Source: a virus
Reading direction: 5' to 3' (one strand)
DNA: 55,218 nucleotides
Virus record (IMG/VR): IMGVR_UViG_3300023179_000132
Span: 1-55,218 of that record
Below are positions 40,408 through 48,797 of this stretch, piece after piece. The notes under the pieces were generated by a model. That model saw nothing but the letters and a program-made list of their open reading frames with translations, was not told where the DNA came from and did not search any database. Each line of letters starts with the position of its first letter. Within the stretch, counting starts at the first letter, position 1. The position numbers and the translations under genes are program-made.

Positions 40408-41967
40408 ATGTTTACAGGGAACTTACATCCATACCAGGTTGAAGCCGTAGATAAGATGTGCGCTCAGGGCCACATGCTTGTAGCTTATGACCTTGGCTTG
40501 GGTAAGACCGTGTTAACAATTGCCGCAATAGAGCGTCTACGTGAAGAGGGAAAGATAGAAGGTCCCGGGTTAGTAATTTGTCTTTCAAGTCTTAAGTACC
40601 AATGGGCTAATGCTATTGATAAGTTTACGGACTATACGTCTTTCCCTGTTGTAATCGATGGAACCCCAAAGCAACGTCAACAGCAATACTCTCAATATAA
40701 AGATTCACAAGTTGACTATATAATTATGAATTATGAGCAAGTAGTTTCTGATTGGGAATTTGTACGAAAGCTGCCTCGAGCTTTTGTTATAGCTGACGAA
40801 GCTACGGCTATTAAAAGCTTTAGGGCTAAGAGGTCTAAAGCTGTAAAGAAATTAAAGTCTCCTTATACGTTTGCTCTTACCGGAACCCCGGTAGAAAACG
40901 GTAAGCCAGAAGAACTCTTTTCAATCATGGAGTTTGTTGATCCTAATGTTTTAGGGCGCTTTGACGTATTTGAAGAACGGCACATAGTCCGCAATTATTT
41001 TGGGGGAATTGAACGGTACAAGAATCTACCGGTACTCCATGAAAAAGTATCAAAAGCATCTGTACGTAAGCGGCAGCAAGACCCAGACGTAGCTCCATAT
41101 CTTCCAGAAGCTATCAATGCTGCTCCTATCTTAATTCCTTTTGACCGACCTACTCAGGGTCTTTACAACAGTATTGTTGATGAGCTATTAGAAGATCTAG
41201 ACGAGGCCATAGCCAATTTCAGTACCCTAAGCCTATTCTCAGAGAACTATGGGGATAAAGAATCTAATGAAATTCGTGGTCGAATTATGTCTAAGCTGGT
41301 TTCCTTGCGCATGCTATGCGATCATCCATTACTTTTACAATCAAGCGCAGAACTATATAACTCAACCAAATTTGGAGTAAAAGGATCTCAGTACGCCTCA
41401 GAACTTTTAGAGCAGGGAAGGCTGCCAAAGACTATAAAAGCTCCTAAACTAGATGTATTGAAGGAGACCGTCGTTGAGTTTCTAGGCTCTAACAGCGACA
41501 ACAAGCTAGTTGTGTTTACTAGCTTTGTTTCAATGACAGAGATCATTAAGAAAGAGCTAGAAGCATTTGGGGCAAACACTTATACCGGTAAGATGAACGC
41601 TAAGGAAAAAGAGTATGCCAAAGTCGATTTTCAGACTAACCCTAATACTCGTATCCTTATTAGTTCTGACGCTGGCGGGTATGGCGTGGATCTGCCTCAG
41701 GCTAACCTACTCATTAATTACGACCTTCCGTGGAATGCGGGATTGGCTACTCAACGAAATGGCCGTATTAAAAGGGCATCTAGTACCTGGGAAAAAGTTG
41801 TAATCCAAGACCTACTTATGCTAGGGTCAATAGAAGAGCGTCAATATGAAATGCTCCAACAAAAATTGTCAGTAGCAGACGCTATTGTTGATGGTGAGGG
41901 CATTGATACTGCCGGAGGGCTAGACTTAACAGTTGGGTCACTTCGACAATTCTTGCACTCAATTTGA
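40408..41967 (+). CDS. SNF2-type DNA helicase / translocase
   Basis: ATP-driven DNA translocase of superfamily 2, SNF2 branch. The 519-residue protein has motif I DLGLGKT (28-34), motif II ADEAT (a variant of the DEAH box), motif III ALTGTPVEN, and motifs V/VI SSDAGGYGVDLPQA and RNGRIKRAS. It begins at ATG 40408 with TAGTGAGGGTTA upstream. Phages carry such enzymes for replication restart, recombination or DNA remodelling. Position after the primase suggests a fork-processing role. Substitution of His by Thr in motif II is noted; it does not by itself predict inactivity. Confidence 0.9.
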   Translation: MFTGNLHPYQVEAVDKMCAQGHMLVAYDLGLGKTVLTIAAIERLREEGKIEGPGLVICLSSLKYQWANAIDKFTDYTSFPVVIDGTPKQRQQQYSQYKDSQVDYIIMNYEQVVSDWEFVRKLPRAFVIADEATAIKSFRAKRSKAVKKLKSPYTFALTGTPVENGKPEELFSIMEFVDPNVLGRFDVFEERHIVRNYFGGIERYKNLPVLHEKVSKASVRKRQQDPDVAPYLPEAINAAPILIPFDRPTQGLYNSIVDELLEDLDEAIANFSTLSLFSENYGDKESNEIRGRIMSKLVSLRMLCDHPLLLQSSAELYNSTKFGVKGSQYASELLEQGRLPKTIKAPKLDVLKETVVEFLGSNSDNKLVVFTSFVSMTEIIKKELEAFGANTYTGKMNAKEKEYAKVDFQTNPNTRILISSDAGGYGVDLPQANLLINYDLPWNAGLATQRNGRIKRASSTWEKVVIQDLLMLGSIEERQYEMLQQKLSVADAIVDGEGIDTAGGLDLTVGSLRQFLHSI

Positions 41968-41993
41968 TAGTAGTATAGGATGTGGAGAGGGCT

Positions 41994-42149
41994 ATGGCAC
42001 AAGGAGACTTAGTGAACAACCAGACCCCGACTAGAACAGTCAGAGTATCTGATGAGCTTTGGAACGCAGCTAAAGAAAAAGCTGCAGAAGAAGGAATCAC
42101 AGTTACTGACGTTCTAATAACTGCATTAGAAGAATTTGTAGAAAGTTAA
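41994..42149 (+). CDS. ribbon-helix-helix DNA-binding protein (51 aa)
   Basis: Short frame from ATG 41994 (TGTGGAGAGGGCT upstream, strong) to TAA 42147-42149. The core is TRTVRVSDELWNAAKEKAAE followed by EGITVTDVLITALEEFVE: one strand, then two helices, the Arc/MetJ ribbon-helix-helix plan. Such dimers bind short operators and often repress phage genes. It is monocistronic-looking after the SNF2 gene. Target unknown. Too short to appear in coarse ORF lists, but clearly coding. Confidence 0.82.
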   Translation: MAQGDLVNNQTPTRTVRVSDELWNAAKEKAAEEGITVTDVLITALEEFVES

Positions 42150-42166
42150 ACAACTAGGAGGGCAAT

Positions 42167-42616
42167 ATGCCAGAAGTAATTGGTAAAGAAGATCTGCCAA
42201 CAGCAGATGATTTCGGTGTGACTAATCTTGAATCTATGTTCAAAGAGTACGTGCACATCAAAAAGAACATTGATGATTTAACCTCACGTCAAAACATCAT
42301 CAAGAAAGAGCTTCTTTCTTTTGTAGACGCTAACGGCTTAGAAGATGATAAAGGCCACAAGTGGTTTGATATGCCTGCTTATGGCGGTTACGCCGGTATG
42401 CAGAAACAGCGTCGCGTATCTCAGACCTTAGACGAAGAAGCTGCGCAAGAACTACTTCGTGAAAAGGGATTGTCAGCACGTTGCTTCCAGCTAAAGCCAG
42501 TGCTTGATGAAGAAGAAGTTATGGCTTGTTTTTATGAAGGCTTGCTAACAGAAGAGGACATAGATACTATGTTCCCTAAGAAAGTTACAAACGCCTTTTT
42601 GCTTACTAAGGAATAG
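42167..42616 (+). CDS. hypothetical protein (149 aa)
   Basis: ATG 42167 has CTAGGAGGGCAAT upstream. The N-terminal part is a helical coil (KEYVHIKKNIDDLTSRQNII), with a DDKGHKWFDMPAYGGYAGMQ turn, then an acidic helical C-terminus with EEEVMACFYEGLLTEEDIDT. Similar helical proteins lie near recombination genes in other actinophages, but no function is known to me. No metal or nucleotide motif. Well supported as a gene by ribosome site and coding quality. Confidence 0.78.
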   Translation: MPEVIGKEDLPTADDFGVTNLESMFKEYVHIKKNIDDLTSRQNIIKKELLSFVDANGLEDDKGHKWFDMPAYGGYAGMQKQRRVSQTLDEEAAQELLREKGLSARCFQLKPVLDEEEVMACFYEGLLTEEDIDTMFPKKVTNAFLLTKE

Positions 42617-42620
42617 TCAT

Positions 42621-42746
42621 ATGTCATACATGAAGCGCTACCTTGAAGACAACCCACATATCTGCTGGAATTGTGACAAAGCATTTAAAGAATTACTAGA
42701 CCTAAAAGCACATCAGAGGGAGTACCACGGTGTCGAATCTAACTGA
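42621..42746 (+). CDS. C2H2 zinc-finger micro-protein (41 aa)
   Basis: Frame from ATG 42621 (AAGGAATAGTCAT upstream) to TGA 42744-42746. The product contains C15-x2-C18-x3-F22-x5-L28-x2-H31-x4-H36 (CWNCDKAFKELLDLKAHQRE), the exact spacing of the classical TFIIIA-type C2H2 finger including the two hydrophobic core residues. Such fingers are common in eukaryotes and rare in bacteria and phages. The single finger plus short arms could bind DNA or a protein partner. It overlaps the next gene by 17 bases and sits in a run of small regulators. Confidence 0.8.
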   Translation: MSYMKRYLEDNPHICWNCDKAFKELLDLKAHQREYHGVESN

Positions 42747-42885
42747 GGAACGCCTTATACAATTAGTCTCTGAAGGACTTAAGGCTTGGGACCCTTTGCT
42801 ATTTGCTCGCACAGAGGATAGTATGGGTGCAGCATTTATAGCCATAGACATATTTAAAAAAGCGATGGAAGGTTCTATTAAGTAA
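42730..42885 (+). CDS. hypothetical helical protein (51 aa)
   Basis: GTG 42730 follows CAGAGGGAGTACCAC, a strong site inside the end of the zinc-finger gene. The product is a set of helices (LTEERLIQLVSEGLKAWDPL, then SMGAAFIAIDIFKKAMEG). The stop TAA 42883-42885 shares its last A with the ATG of the MerR-like gene. Small, without motifs. Coding support comes from the tight coupling on both sides. Function unknown. Confidence 0.68.
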   Translation: MSNLTEERLIQLVSEGLKAWDPLLFARTEDSMGAAFIAIDIFKKAMEGSIK

Positions 42886-43361
42886 TGAGTACAGACCCAT
42901 TTGAGGATATCTTCGGATCCCTTGATGAGTTTTACCCAGGCTCTAAGAAGAAACGCCGTCCGGTAGACCCAAAGGTAGAGAGCAAAAAGAAAGCTGCAGA
43001 AGACCAAGATTCTTGGGATTCATCTCCGCAGTTGAAAACTTTACCAAATGGTACTACAGTAGAACTATTCAGCGCAGGCACTTTCGCAAGTGCGTTGGGT
43101 AGGCCACTAGTTACTATACGATTGTGGGAGCGTAAGGGATACATTCCTCGTGCCCCTTATCGACTAAAGTCGATTATAGTAAACGGTGAAAAGAAGCCGG
43201 GCTGGCGCATGTACAGCCGTGCTATGATTGAAAGTGCAATACAAAGCTTTCAATCCAGAAGCCTCCTAGAGGCTCCTCGGATTGATTGGGATCGACATAC
43301 AGACCTCTCTATGGAATTATTTGAGAGCTGGACGAAGATCCACAGCCAAGAAACCGAATAA
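42885..43361 (+). CDS. MerR-like DNA-binding protein
   Basis: ATG 42885 overlaps the previous stop. The N-terminus (1-55) is charged and disordered-like (KKKRRPVDPK). Residues 62-115 form a MerR-type winged HTH: LFSAGTFASALGRPLVTIRL, WERKGYIPRAPYR and GWRMYSRAMIES, matching the helix-turn-helix plus wing of the family. The C-terminal part is short, with no effector domain, as in phage regulators or excisionase-like proteins. It may control early transcription or organise DNA. It is followed by the SSB gene. Confidence 0.85.
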   Translation: MSTDPFEDIFGSLDEFYPGSKKKRRPVDPKVESKKKAAEDQDSWDSSPQLKTLPNGTTVELFSAGTFASALGRPLVTIRLWERKGYIPRAPYRLKSIIVNGEKKPGWRMYSRAMIESAIQSFQSRSLLEAPRIDWDRHTDLSMELFESWTKIHSQETE

Positions 43362-43400
43362 CCAAAAACGCCTTATGGCCTAACAGAAAGTAAGAAACCA

Positions 43401-44084
43401 ATGGTAAACCGCAATACAAACGTCAACTCATACCTAGATGATGAAGTTGACACCTCAGTAGCAGTTAATGACATTTTTGAAACTGAGGATGAAGACGAAG
43501 TAGCAGAACGCTCTTCTGTAGTTCAGGTTGGCTGGGCAGCAGCTAAGAAAGTTGCAGCAAAGGTCAGCAAGTCATACGCATCTGATTTTAAGTTTGAAGA
43601 AGATGTTCAACTCATTAAGTTCCTTTCAGCAGAACCTATGAGTTTCTCACAGCACTGGGTACAGCGCACAGGCAAGAAGTCTTTTGTCTGTCTAGGTACT
43701 TCACAGTGTCCTCTATGCCGTGCAGGTAACAAAGCAGAAAACAAGTTTGCTTTCTCAATTGTTAACTTGATGGAAGAAGAACCACAGGTACAGATGATGA
43801 CCGTAGGTCTTCGTCTTTGTGGTCAGTTAGAAAAGCTGAACAGCGATCCTAAGACCGGTCCTCTAGACCGTATCTTCTGGGCAGTTAGCAAGTCAGGTCA
43901 AGGCACCAAGACTAGCTACTCAATCATGCCAGTTAAGGAACGCGACCTCCCTGAAGATTGGGATCTTGACGCTTCTGAAGTAGCAGAGCTAATCCGTGAT
44001 CTACAGCCACTTGGTCCTGACGCATTACGCATGTCAACCAAGGCAGAGCTTACTGAGATTGCTCGCGAAATTCCAGAAGACTAA
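43401..44084 (+). CDS. single-stranded DNA-binding protein-like, zinc-containing
   Basis: Starts at ATG 43401 with only a weak AGAAAGTAAGAAACC site. An acidic N-terminus (1-45), a basic patch with AAKKVAAKVSKSYAS, and a zinc-like site with C97, C103 and C106 (CLGTSQCPLCRAGNK) plus H85 resemble T4 gp32-type single-strand binding proteins, which use a similar zinc finger. The C-terminus is acidic (EIAREIPED), as in SSB tails that contact partners. Just before DNA polymerase and separated from it by a strong terminator. The fold call is by motif; OB-fold strands are not easily traced. Confidence 0.72.
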   Translation: MVNRNTNVNSYLDDEVDTSVAVNDIFETEDEDEVAERSSVVQVGWAAAKKVAAKVSKSYASDFKFEEDVQLIKFLSAEPMSFSQHWVQRTGKKSFVCLGTSQCPLCRAGNKAENKFAFSIVNLMEEEPQVQMMTVGLRLCGQLEKLNSDPKTGPLDRIFWAVSKSGQGTKTSYSIMPVKERDLPEDWDLDASEVAELIRDLQPLGPDALRMSTKAELTEIAREIPED

Positions 44085-44095
44085 GATCACATCCT

Positions 44096-44143
44096 GTAGG
44101 GTGCTAAGTCTCCCCCTCCTTGGCTTAGCACCCTACTTTCTTT
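44096..44143 (+). terminator. intrinsic terminator between SSB-like and DNA polymerase genes
   Basis: GTAGGGTGCTAAG at 44096-44108 pairs perfectly over 13 bp with CTTAGCACCCTAC at 44124-44136 (15-base loop), then TTTCTTT. A strong Rho-independent terminator that makes the SSB-like message a separate, probably abundant unit. Confidence 0.9.
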
Positions 44144-44154
44144 AGGAGAGCAAT

Positions 44155-46134
44155 ATGAATATTGTTATGACTTCCGACCAGCTTCAAGAAGTGGTCGATG
44201 CCTACTCACAAGTAGATGAATTTGTATTTGACGTAGAAACGTCCGGCCCACACCGTGGAGATCCACGCCAGAATGCCGTTGTATGGATTGCCCTAGCCAC
44301 AGAAGACCGGGTAGATGTTATCCCTATGGGTCACCCAAATGGTGAATATATCCGTACCGATTATCCTTTGCTGCCGTCCGCCAAGCTACGTCAGTCTAAA
44401 GGCCTTGCTCTACGCCCTCAGGACTACAGTAAGGACGAGAAAAAGGCCGTTAAGGTATTCACGGAGGCCCCAGAGCAATTAACGCCTGGAGAGGTATTTA
44501 AGGCTCTTAAACCGCTATTTACAAGCGACAAGGTAAAGGTAGGGCATAACGTAAAGTTTGACCTCCAGAGCATATCTAAGTACATAGGTGGCTTGCCTAG
44601 CCCGGCCTACGGCTGCACCCTAATTGCCTCGTTTATCCTAGATAACCAGAACCGCATAAATGGGCTTGGTCTTGACGACTGCCTAAAGCGTGAGTTTGGA
44701 TACGAGATGGTCAAGGGTGTCGGTAAGGAGATCGAAGCACACAGTTTTGACGAAGTAGCCACCTACGCTGGACTAGACGCTGAATGGACGTGGAAGCTTT
44801 GGAAGAAGTTATCCGCTCGTCTTACTGCAGACCGCATGACCAAATTATTTGCTCTTGAAATGGATGTTCTAGAGGTTATCTGCAGCATGGAGCTACGTGG
44901 CGCAGACATTGATGTTGAAGCCTTACGCGTTCTAAAGAAAGATCTTGAAGACCAACTAGAAGAAACAAAGGCAGAGATATATGTTGCTGCCGGCAAAGCA
45001 TTTAACCTTAACAGTGTGAAAGAGAAGCAGACTATTCTTTTTACTCCTAAGAAAGAGGGAGGCCGGGGACTTCGACCAAAGGTGCTAACAACCAATGGAC
45101 AGAAGAAGTATGACAACGGAGAAGAAACTTTGGTAACTGACTTCTCCGTATCAGAGCAGGCACTTACACATTTTGCCGGTAAAGATGCAGTAGTAGACGG
45201 CCTTATCAAGTACTCAGATCTAAACAAGTTGCTTACCACGTATGTAATTCCATACTTGGGCGGAGACATTACTCGCACATTAGCCGGTAAGAGCAAGGTA
45301 GTTTCTAAGAAAGCACTCTTGCTTGATGGCAGGGTACACACTGACTTTGTACAGTACGGTACAGAAACCGGTCGATTCTCTAGTCGTAATCCAAACCTAC
45401 AGAATGTACCGGCTCCACATACCGCAAACGGTAAAGCTATCCGCAATCTATTTGTAGCTCCTGAGGGACACCAACTAATCGTTGCTGACTACTCTCAGAT
45501 TGAACCACGCATTATTGCATCGTTTTCTAGCGATCGTATTATGTGCGGATCATATCTAGATGGCGGAGATATCTACACAACCGTAGGCGACACTATGGGG
45601 GTAGACCGCAAGGCCGGTAAGGTTCTAGTTCTTGCTATGGCATACGGCGTAGGCCCAGACAAGATTGCTGAGCAGATCGGCTGTACCGTAACAGAGGCAA
45701 AGGATCTGCTAGCTAACTTCTCATCTAAGTTCCAATCGGTGAATCGTTACCGCCGAACTGTTATCACTGAGAGTAGGAATCAAACTCCCATTCCATACGC
45801 AACTACGATCTTGAAGCGTCGCCGTTATCTCCCAGACTTACGGTCTTCTGAGATATGGAAGCGCTCAAGGGCAGAACGCCAAGCATTCAATACGGTTATC
45901 CAAGGATCTGCAGCAGACCTCATCAAAGTTGCAATGGTCCGGGCATACGCTATGATACCTAGTGAAGCAAACTTAATATTGACAGTTCATGATGAACTAG
46001 TAACAGTTGCCCCAGACCATCTGGTTGAAGAGACGGCTGAAGCAATACGTCAGGCCATGGAAGGCATAGACGTATTAAAAGTACCATTATTAGCAGACGT
46101 TAAAACCGTCCAGAGGTGGGGAGAAGCAAAATGA
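44155..46134 (+). CDS. polA: DNA polymerase I-type (family A) with 3'-5' exonuclease
   Basis: Replicative polymerase of the phage. The 659-residue protein has exonuclease motifs FDVETSG (D26, E28), GHNVKFD (D136) and TYAGLDAE (Y204, D208), and polymerase motif A VADYSQIEPRI (D445), motif B region RKAGKVLVLAMAYGVG and motif C LTVHDELV (H612, D613). No 5'-3' exonuclease domain is present, as usual for phage family A enzymes. Start ATG 44155 has TTTAGGAGAGCAAT upstream. It ends at an ATGA overlap with the next gene. Confidence 0.97.
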   Translation: MNIVMTSDQLQEVVDAYSQVDEFVFDVETSGPHRGDPRQNAVVWIALATEDRVDVIPMGHPNGEYIRTDYPLLPSAKLRQSKGLALRPQDYSKDEKKAVKVFTEAPEQLTPGEVFKALKPLFTSDKVKVGHNVKFDLQSISKYIGGLPSPAYGCTLIASFILDNQNRINGLGLDDCLKREFGYEMVKGVGKEIEAHSFDEVATYAGLDAEWTWKLWKKLSARLTADRMTKLFALEMDVLEVICSMELRGADIDVEALRVLKKDLEDQLEETKAEIYVAAGKAFNLNSVKEKQTILFTPKKEGGRGLRPKVLTTNGQKKYDNGEETLVTDFSVSEQALTHFAGKDAVVDGLIKYSDLNKLLTTYVIPYLGGDITRTLAGKSKVVSKKALLLDGRVHTDFVQYGTETGRFSSRNPNLQNVPAPHTANGKAIRNLFVAPEGHQLIVADYSQIEPRIIASFSSDRIMCGSYLDGGDIYTTVGDTMGVDRKAGKVLVLAMAYGVGPDKIAEQIGCTVTEAKDLLANFSSKFQSVNRYRRTVITESRNQTPIPYATTILKRRRYLPDLRSSEIWKRSRAERQAFNTVIQGSAADLIKVAMVRAYAMIPSEANLILTVHDELVTVAPDHLVEETAEAIRQAMEGIDVLKVPLLADVKTVQRWGEAK

Positions 46135-46553
46135 GGCTTTTTCGTAAAAAGAAAAATAAAGAAGTAACTATAAAGACCATATCGCCAGGCGTACAGATTC
46201 GTAAGATCATTTACGATTCTGGCGTTAAGCATCCAGAACTAATTGCAGAAATGCTAGGGCTTACGCCTCTATCTATGGATGTAGCAGAAATGGAAGAGTC
46301 AGCAAGCGAGGAACGCTTAGCAAAGTTAGCACCAATCCTTCCTGTAATTGAAATGCACTCTATGATCTCAGCACAGATAAGTGCTATGACCTACTTTGCA
46401 TCAGCAATGGAAGAGGGAGAAGGAACTCCAGATGAAGAAGTGTTTGATGCAATGACTACGTTATTCAAACACGTATCATTCTCAGCTGCGGTATCTTGCA
46501 TGGCTGCTCTGGTAGACTTAAACTTAATTAAAGAAGGATACAAAAATGAGTAA
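46131..46553 (+). CDS. hypothetical helical protein (140 aa)
   Basis: Start chosen at ATG 46131 (GGTGGGGAGAAGCAAA upstream; ATGA overlap with polymerase). A very basic N-terminus (MRLFRKKKNKEV) precedes long helices with ISPGVQIRKIIYDSGV, LGLTPLSMDVAEMEESA and a Met/Ala-rich segment (MHSMISAQISAMTYFASAME). No membrane or catalytic motif is evident. It may be a polymerase accessory; this is inferred only from position. It overlaps the next gene by 8 bases. Confidence 0.72.
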   Translation: MRLFRKKKNKEVTIKTISPGVQIRKIIYDSGVKHPELIAEMLGLTPLSMDVAEMEESASEERLAKLAPILPVIEMHSMISAQISAMTYFASAMEEGEGTPDEEVFDAMTTLFKHVSFSAAVSCMAALVDLNLIKEGYKNE

Positions 46554-46941
46554 TGATTGGTGGAGCAAGAAACTAGGAGACGCAGTACCGGCTCCGGTGT
46601 CTCGTCCTAGCGCACCTACCGGACCTATACCAAATGTCCGATACGTACCTGAGGGTGAAGTAACTAGTACCCCTGTTCAATATGATGCAAATCAAGATCA
46701 GCTTGTAACAAAAGCACAGAGTGCTCGTATGAATGATGCGTGCCCAGGATGCTACTCAGGTAACTACTTTGCACCGCAAGGTACGCAGCTAAAGCGCTGC
46801 TATGACTGTGGGTATCCTTTGCAGCAATCAGGTAGTGGTGCTGGTATGCCATCAGGTTCTGCAGGCCCATCTACTCCTGCCAAGCAAGTATCTACCGCAA
46901 ATAACTTCAACCCCTCAGTAATCGTAGACAGGATCGGATAA
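46546..46941 (+). CDS. zinc-ribbon protein (131 aa) before RecA
   Basis: ATG 46546 has AAGGATACAAAA upstream. Residues 66-88 form a zinc ribbon with two CxxC pairs: C66-x2-C69 and C85-x2-C88 (ACPGCYSGNY, LKRCYDCGYP). The flanks are Pro/Ser/Gly-rich and disordered-looking. It may bind DNA or a protein such as RecA, to which it is translationally coupled (TAATG). No enzyme motif. Family unnamed. Confidence 0.75.
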   Translation: MSNDWWSKKLGDAVPAPVSRPSAPTGPIPNVRYVPEGEVTSTPVQYDANQDQLVTKAQSARMNDACPGCYSGNYFAPQGTQLKRCYDCGYPLQQSGSGAGMPSGSAGPSTPAKQVSTANNFNPSVIVDRIG

Positions 46942-47996
46942 TGATGACTTTAAATGCAGAGGTAACAAAGATTGCTATGTTGCTTAACAAGAAGATGGGA
47001 CCTGGCACAGTAATTAGGGCCAGCGAAGCTCAGCTTCCTACACGCATCACTACCGGCTCTCTAACCTTAGATGTTGTTCTCGGTGGAGGCTGGCCTGTAA
47101 ATCAGTGGACTGAAATTATCGGAGAAGCCTCAAATGGTAAGACTGCTTTAGCACTAAAAACTGTTGCAGCCAACCAAGCTAAAGACCCAGAGTTTACAAC
47201 TGTGTGGATTGCAGCAGAGCCTTTTGACGTAGGCTACGCACAAATGTGTGGCATTGACACAGACCGTGTCTTTGTCGTTTCAACTAATATTATGGAGGAA
47301 GCATATGAAGCTGCGATTCAGTTCTGTGAATCTAAAGCTGTTGATCTTATTGTTATTGATTCTCTGCCTGCTCTAGTACCTAGTACAGAAGACGAGAAGA
47401 CTATGGATGAGGCTACCGTTGGTCGCGGAGCTTTACTTACTAACAAGTTCTTCCGCAAAGTCTCAAAGGCTACTAAGCGTTCTCTCATAGATAACGAACG
47501 TGGCATTACCTGCTTACTCATTAATCAGTTCCGTATGAAAATTGGAGTAATGCACGGAGATCCTCGTACTACGCCCGGAGGCCTAGGCAAAGATTACGCT
47601 ATGGCAATTCGCGTAGAAGTTAAGCGCGACGAGTGGTTAGAAGTAGGCGTAGGCGAAGGTAAGCGCCGATGCGGTCAAACAATTCGTGTACGTACTATTA
47701 AGAATAAGACTTTCCCACCACAGCAGACTGCATACCTAGATTTCTGGTTTGCTGATGGAGGTCCATTAAACGCCGGATCCTATGACACTGCAAAAGAGAT
47801 TATCTCTCTATCTATTATCAATGGAATTGTAGAACGTCGTGGTGGCTGGCTATACTATGGAGATAGGAAGTGGCAGGGAGCTGCTAATTTCCTTGAGTCA
47901 ATTCGTGAAGAGATTGACTTGAAAGAACAATTATCTAAAGAGGTTATGGACACTCTACGGACATCACCATTACTAAACATAGAAGACGAGGAATAA
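46941..47996 (+). CDS. recA: RecA/UvsX-like recombinase
   Basis: Strand-exchange ATPase. ATG 46941 overlaps the previous stop. The 351-residue protein has a Walker A GEASNGKT at 61-68, Walker B DLIVIDSLPAL near 135-145, and RecA-type loop regions with QFRMKIGVMHGDPRTTPGG, a DNA-binding loop 2 region. The C-terminal part is shorter than in bacterial RecA and ends acidic (NIEDEE). It can support recombination-dependent replication together with the SNF2 helicase and nucleases in this block. Confidence 0.93.
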   Translation: MMTLNAEVTKIAMLLNKKMGPGTVIRASEAQLPTRITTGSLTLDVVLGGGWPVNQWTEIIGEASNGKTALALKTVAANQAKDPEFTTVWIAAEPFDVGYAQMCGIDTDRVFVVSTNIMEEAYEAAIQFCESKAVDLIVIDSLPALVPSTEDEKTMDEATVGRGALLTNKFFRKVSKATKRSLIDNERGITCLLINQFRMKIGVMHGDPRTTPGGLGKDYAMAIRVEVKRDEWLEVGVGEGKRRCGQTIRVRTIKNKTFPPQQTAYLDFWFADGGPLNAGSYDTAKEIISLSIINGIVERRGGWLYYGDRKWQGAANFLESIREEIDLKEQLSKEVMDTLRTSPLLNIEDEE

Positions 47997-47997
47997 C

Positions 47998-48414
47998 ATG
48001 AAACTATCACGTATCACAGGCAAACAAGCGTTCTCTCATATGAACATTTGGCGCCTAAATGAAAAGAACGGATTCCTAGGTTACTGTCACCGTACCTGTC
48101 AGAATGCCTGGGGATTGCCGGCTAGGTACGCATCAGCAATCGATGCTTGGAATCATATCCCAAAGCAGTACCGCAATACCGATCCTACTAAAGCTCCTAT
48201 TGGAGCACCACACTTCTGGGAAGGTGGAGAATACGGTCACGTAGCCCTTCAGTCAGATAAGAAGGGCTATGTAATTGGAACTGATGCTCCACGCCCTAAC
48301 TACATTGGCATTGAGCGTATTGATTTCTTTAGCAAGCACTGGGGAAAGAAGTATCTAGGATGGTCAACTGTGTACAACGATACTCATTTGCAGCTAAAGG
48401 ATATGCCTAAGTAA
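47998..48414 (+). CDS. NlpC/P60- or CHAP-like hydrolase (possible endolysin)
   Basis: ATG 47998 has GACGAGGAATAAC upstream. The sequence GYCHRTCQNAWGLPARYASA (C30, C34), then GAPHFWEGGEYGHVALQSD with H81, then NYIGIERIDFF, shows the Cys ... His ... polar arrangement of NlpC/P60-type and CHAP-type cysteine peptidases that cut peptide cross-links. The 138 residues give a single catalytic domain without a wall-binding part. It is the only free-standing candidate endolysin in the window, though it lies between recA and a nuclease gene. It could instead be an amidase-like modifier. Activity is inferred. Confidence 0.72.
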   Translation: MKLSRITGKQAFSHMNIWRLNEKNGFLGYCHRTCQNAWGLPARYASAIDAWNHIPKQYRNTDPTKAPIGAPHFWEGGEYGHVALQSDKKGYVIGTDAPRPNYIGIERIDFFSKHWGKKYLGWSTVYNDTHLQLKDMPK

Positions 48415-48797
48415 TGAAATCAGAAGGTCAGAAGCAATCTTTAAAGCATGAAAAGCGTTTAGAGAAAGCCCTCGGAGGACAGCGTTCCGCTGCCTCCGGG
48501 GCCTTCTGGTCTCGTAAGGGTGATGTTAGGACTCCAGACTTGTTAATCGAACACAAGTGGACGGGCAAAAAATCATTCACACTTAAGTCAGATGTACTAG
48601 AAAAGATAATCATGGAGGCCATACTTGACAGTCGTACTCCAGTCTTAGGTATACATCTAAACGGGAAAAACTACGTGCTCTTGGAGGAACACGATTTCGC
48701 AGAACTCCGAAACTATAGAATAGAGCATGAATGTACGACGACAATGAAGACGACGTCCCCTGGGCTTGGCGATACAAAGCTAAGTGTAGAGGAGTAG
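48414..48797 (+). CDS. PD-(D/E)XK nuclease, Holliday-junction resolvase-like
   Basis: Starts at ATG 48414 in a TAATG overlap. Residues 28-60 show GAFWSRKGDVRTPDLLIEHK: a beta strand with D42, then E46-x-K48, the core of the PD-(D/E)XK fold. The N-terminus is basic. Small single-domain enzymes of this type in phages cut branched DNA. It overlaps the second WhiB gene by 67 bases, in another frame. The C-terminal 30 residues, lying in the overlap, are Thr/Ser-rich and probably dispensable. Nuclease fold is likely; the exact substrate is not. Confidence 0.8.
   Translation: MKSEGQKQSLKHEKRLEKALGGQRSAASGAFWSRKGDVRTPDLLIEHKWTGKKSFTLKSDVLEKIIMEAILDSRTPVLGIHLNGKNYVLLEEHDFAELRNYRIEHECTTTMKTTSPGLGDTKLSVEE

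Noticed and set aside
44763-45446. Long minus-strand open frame (227 codons) inside the DNA polymerase gene
   Set aside because: It lies wholly within a certain polymerase gene, has no ribosome site or family pattern, and its sequence is a Ser/Arg/Thr-rich mirror typical of antisense frames.
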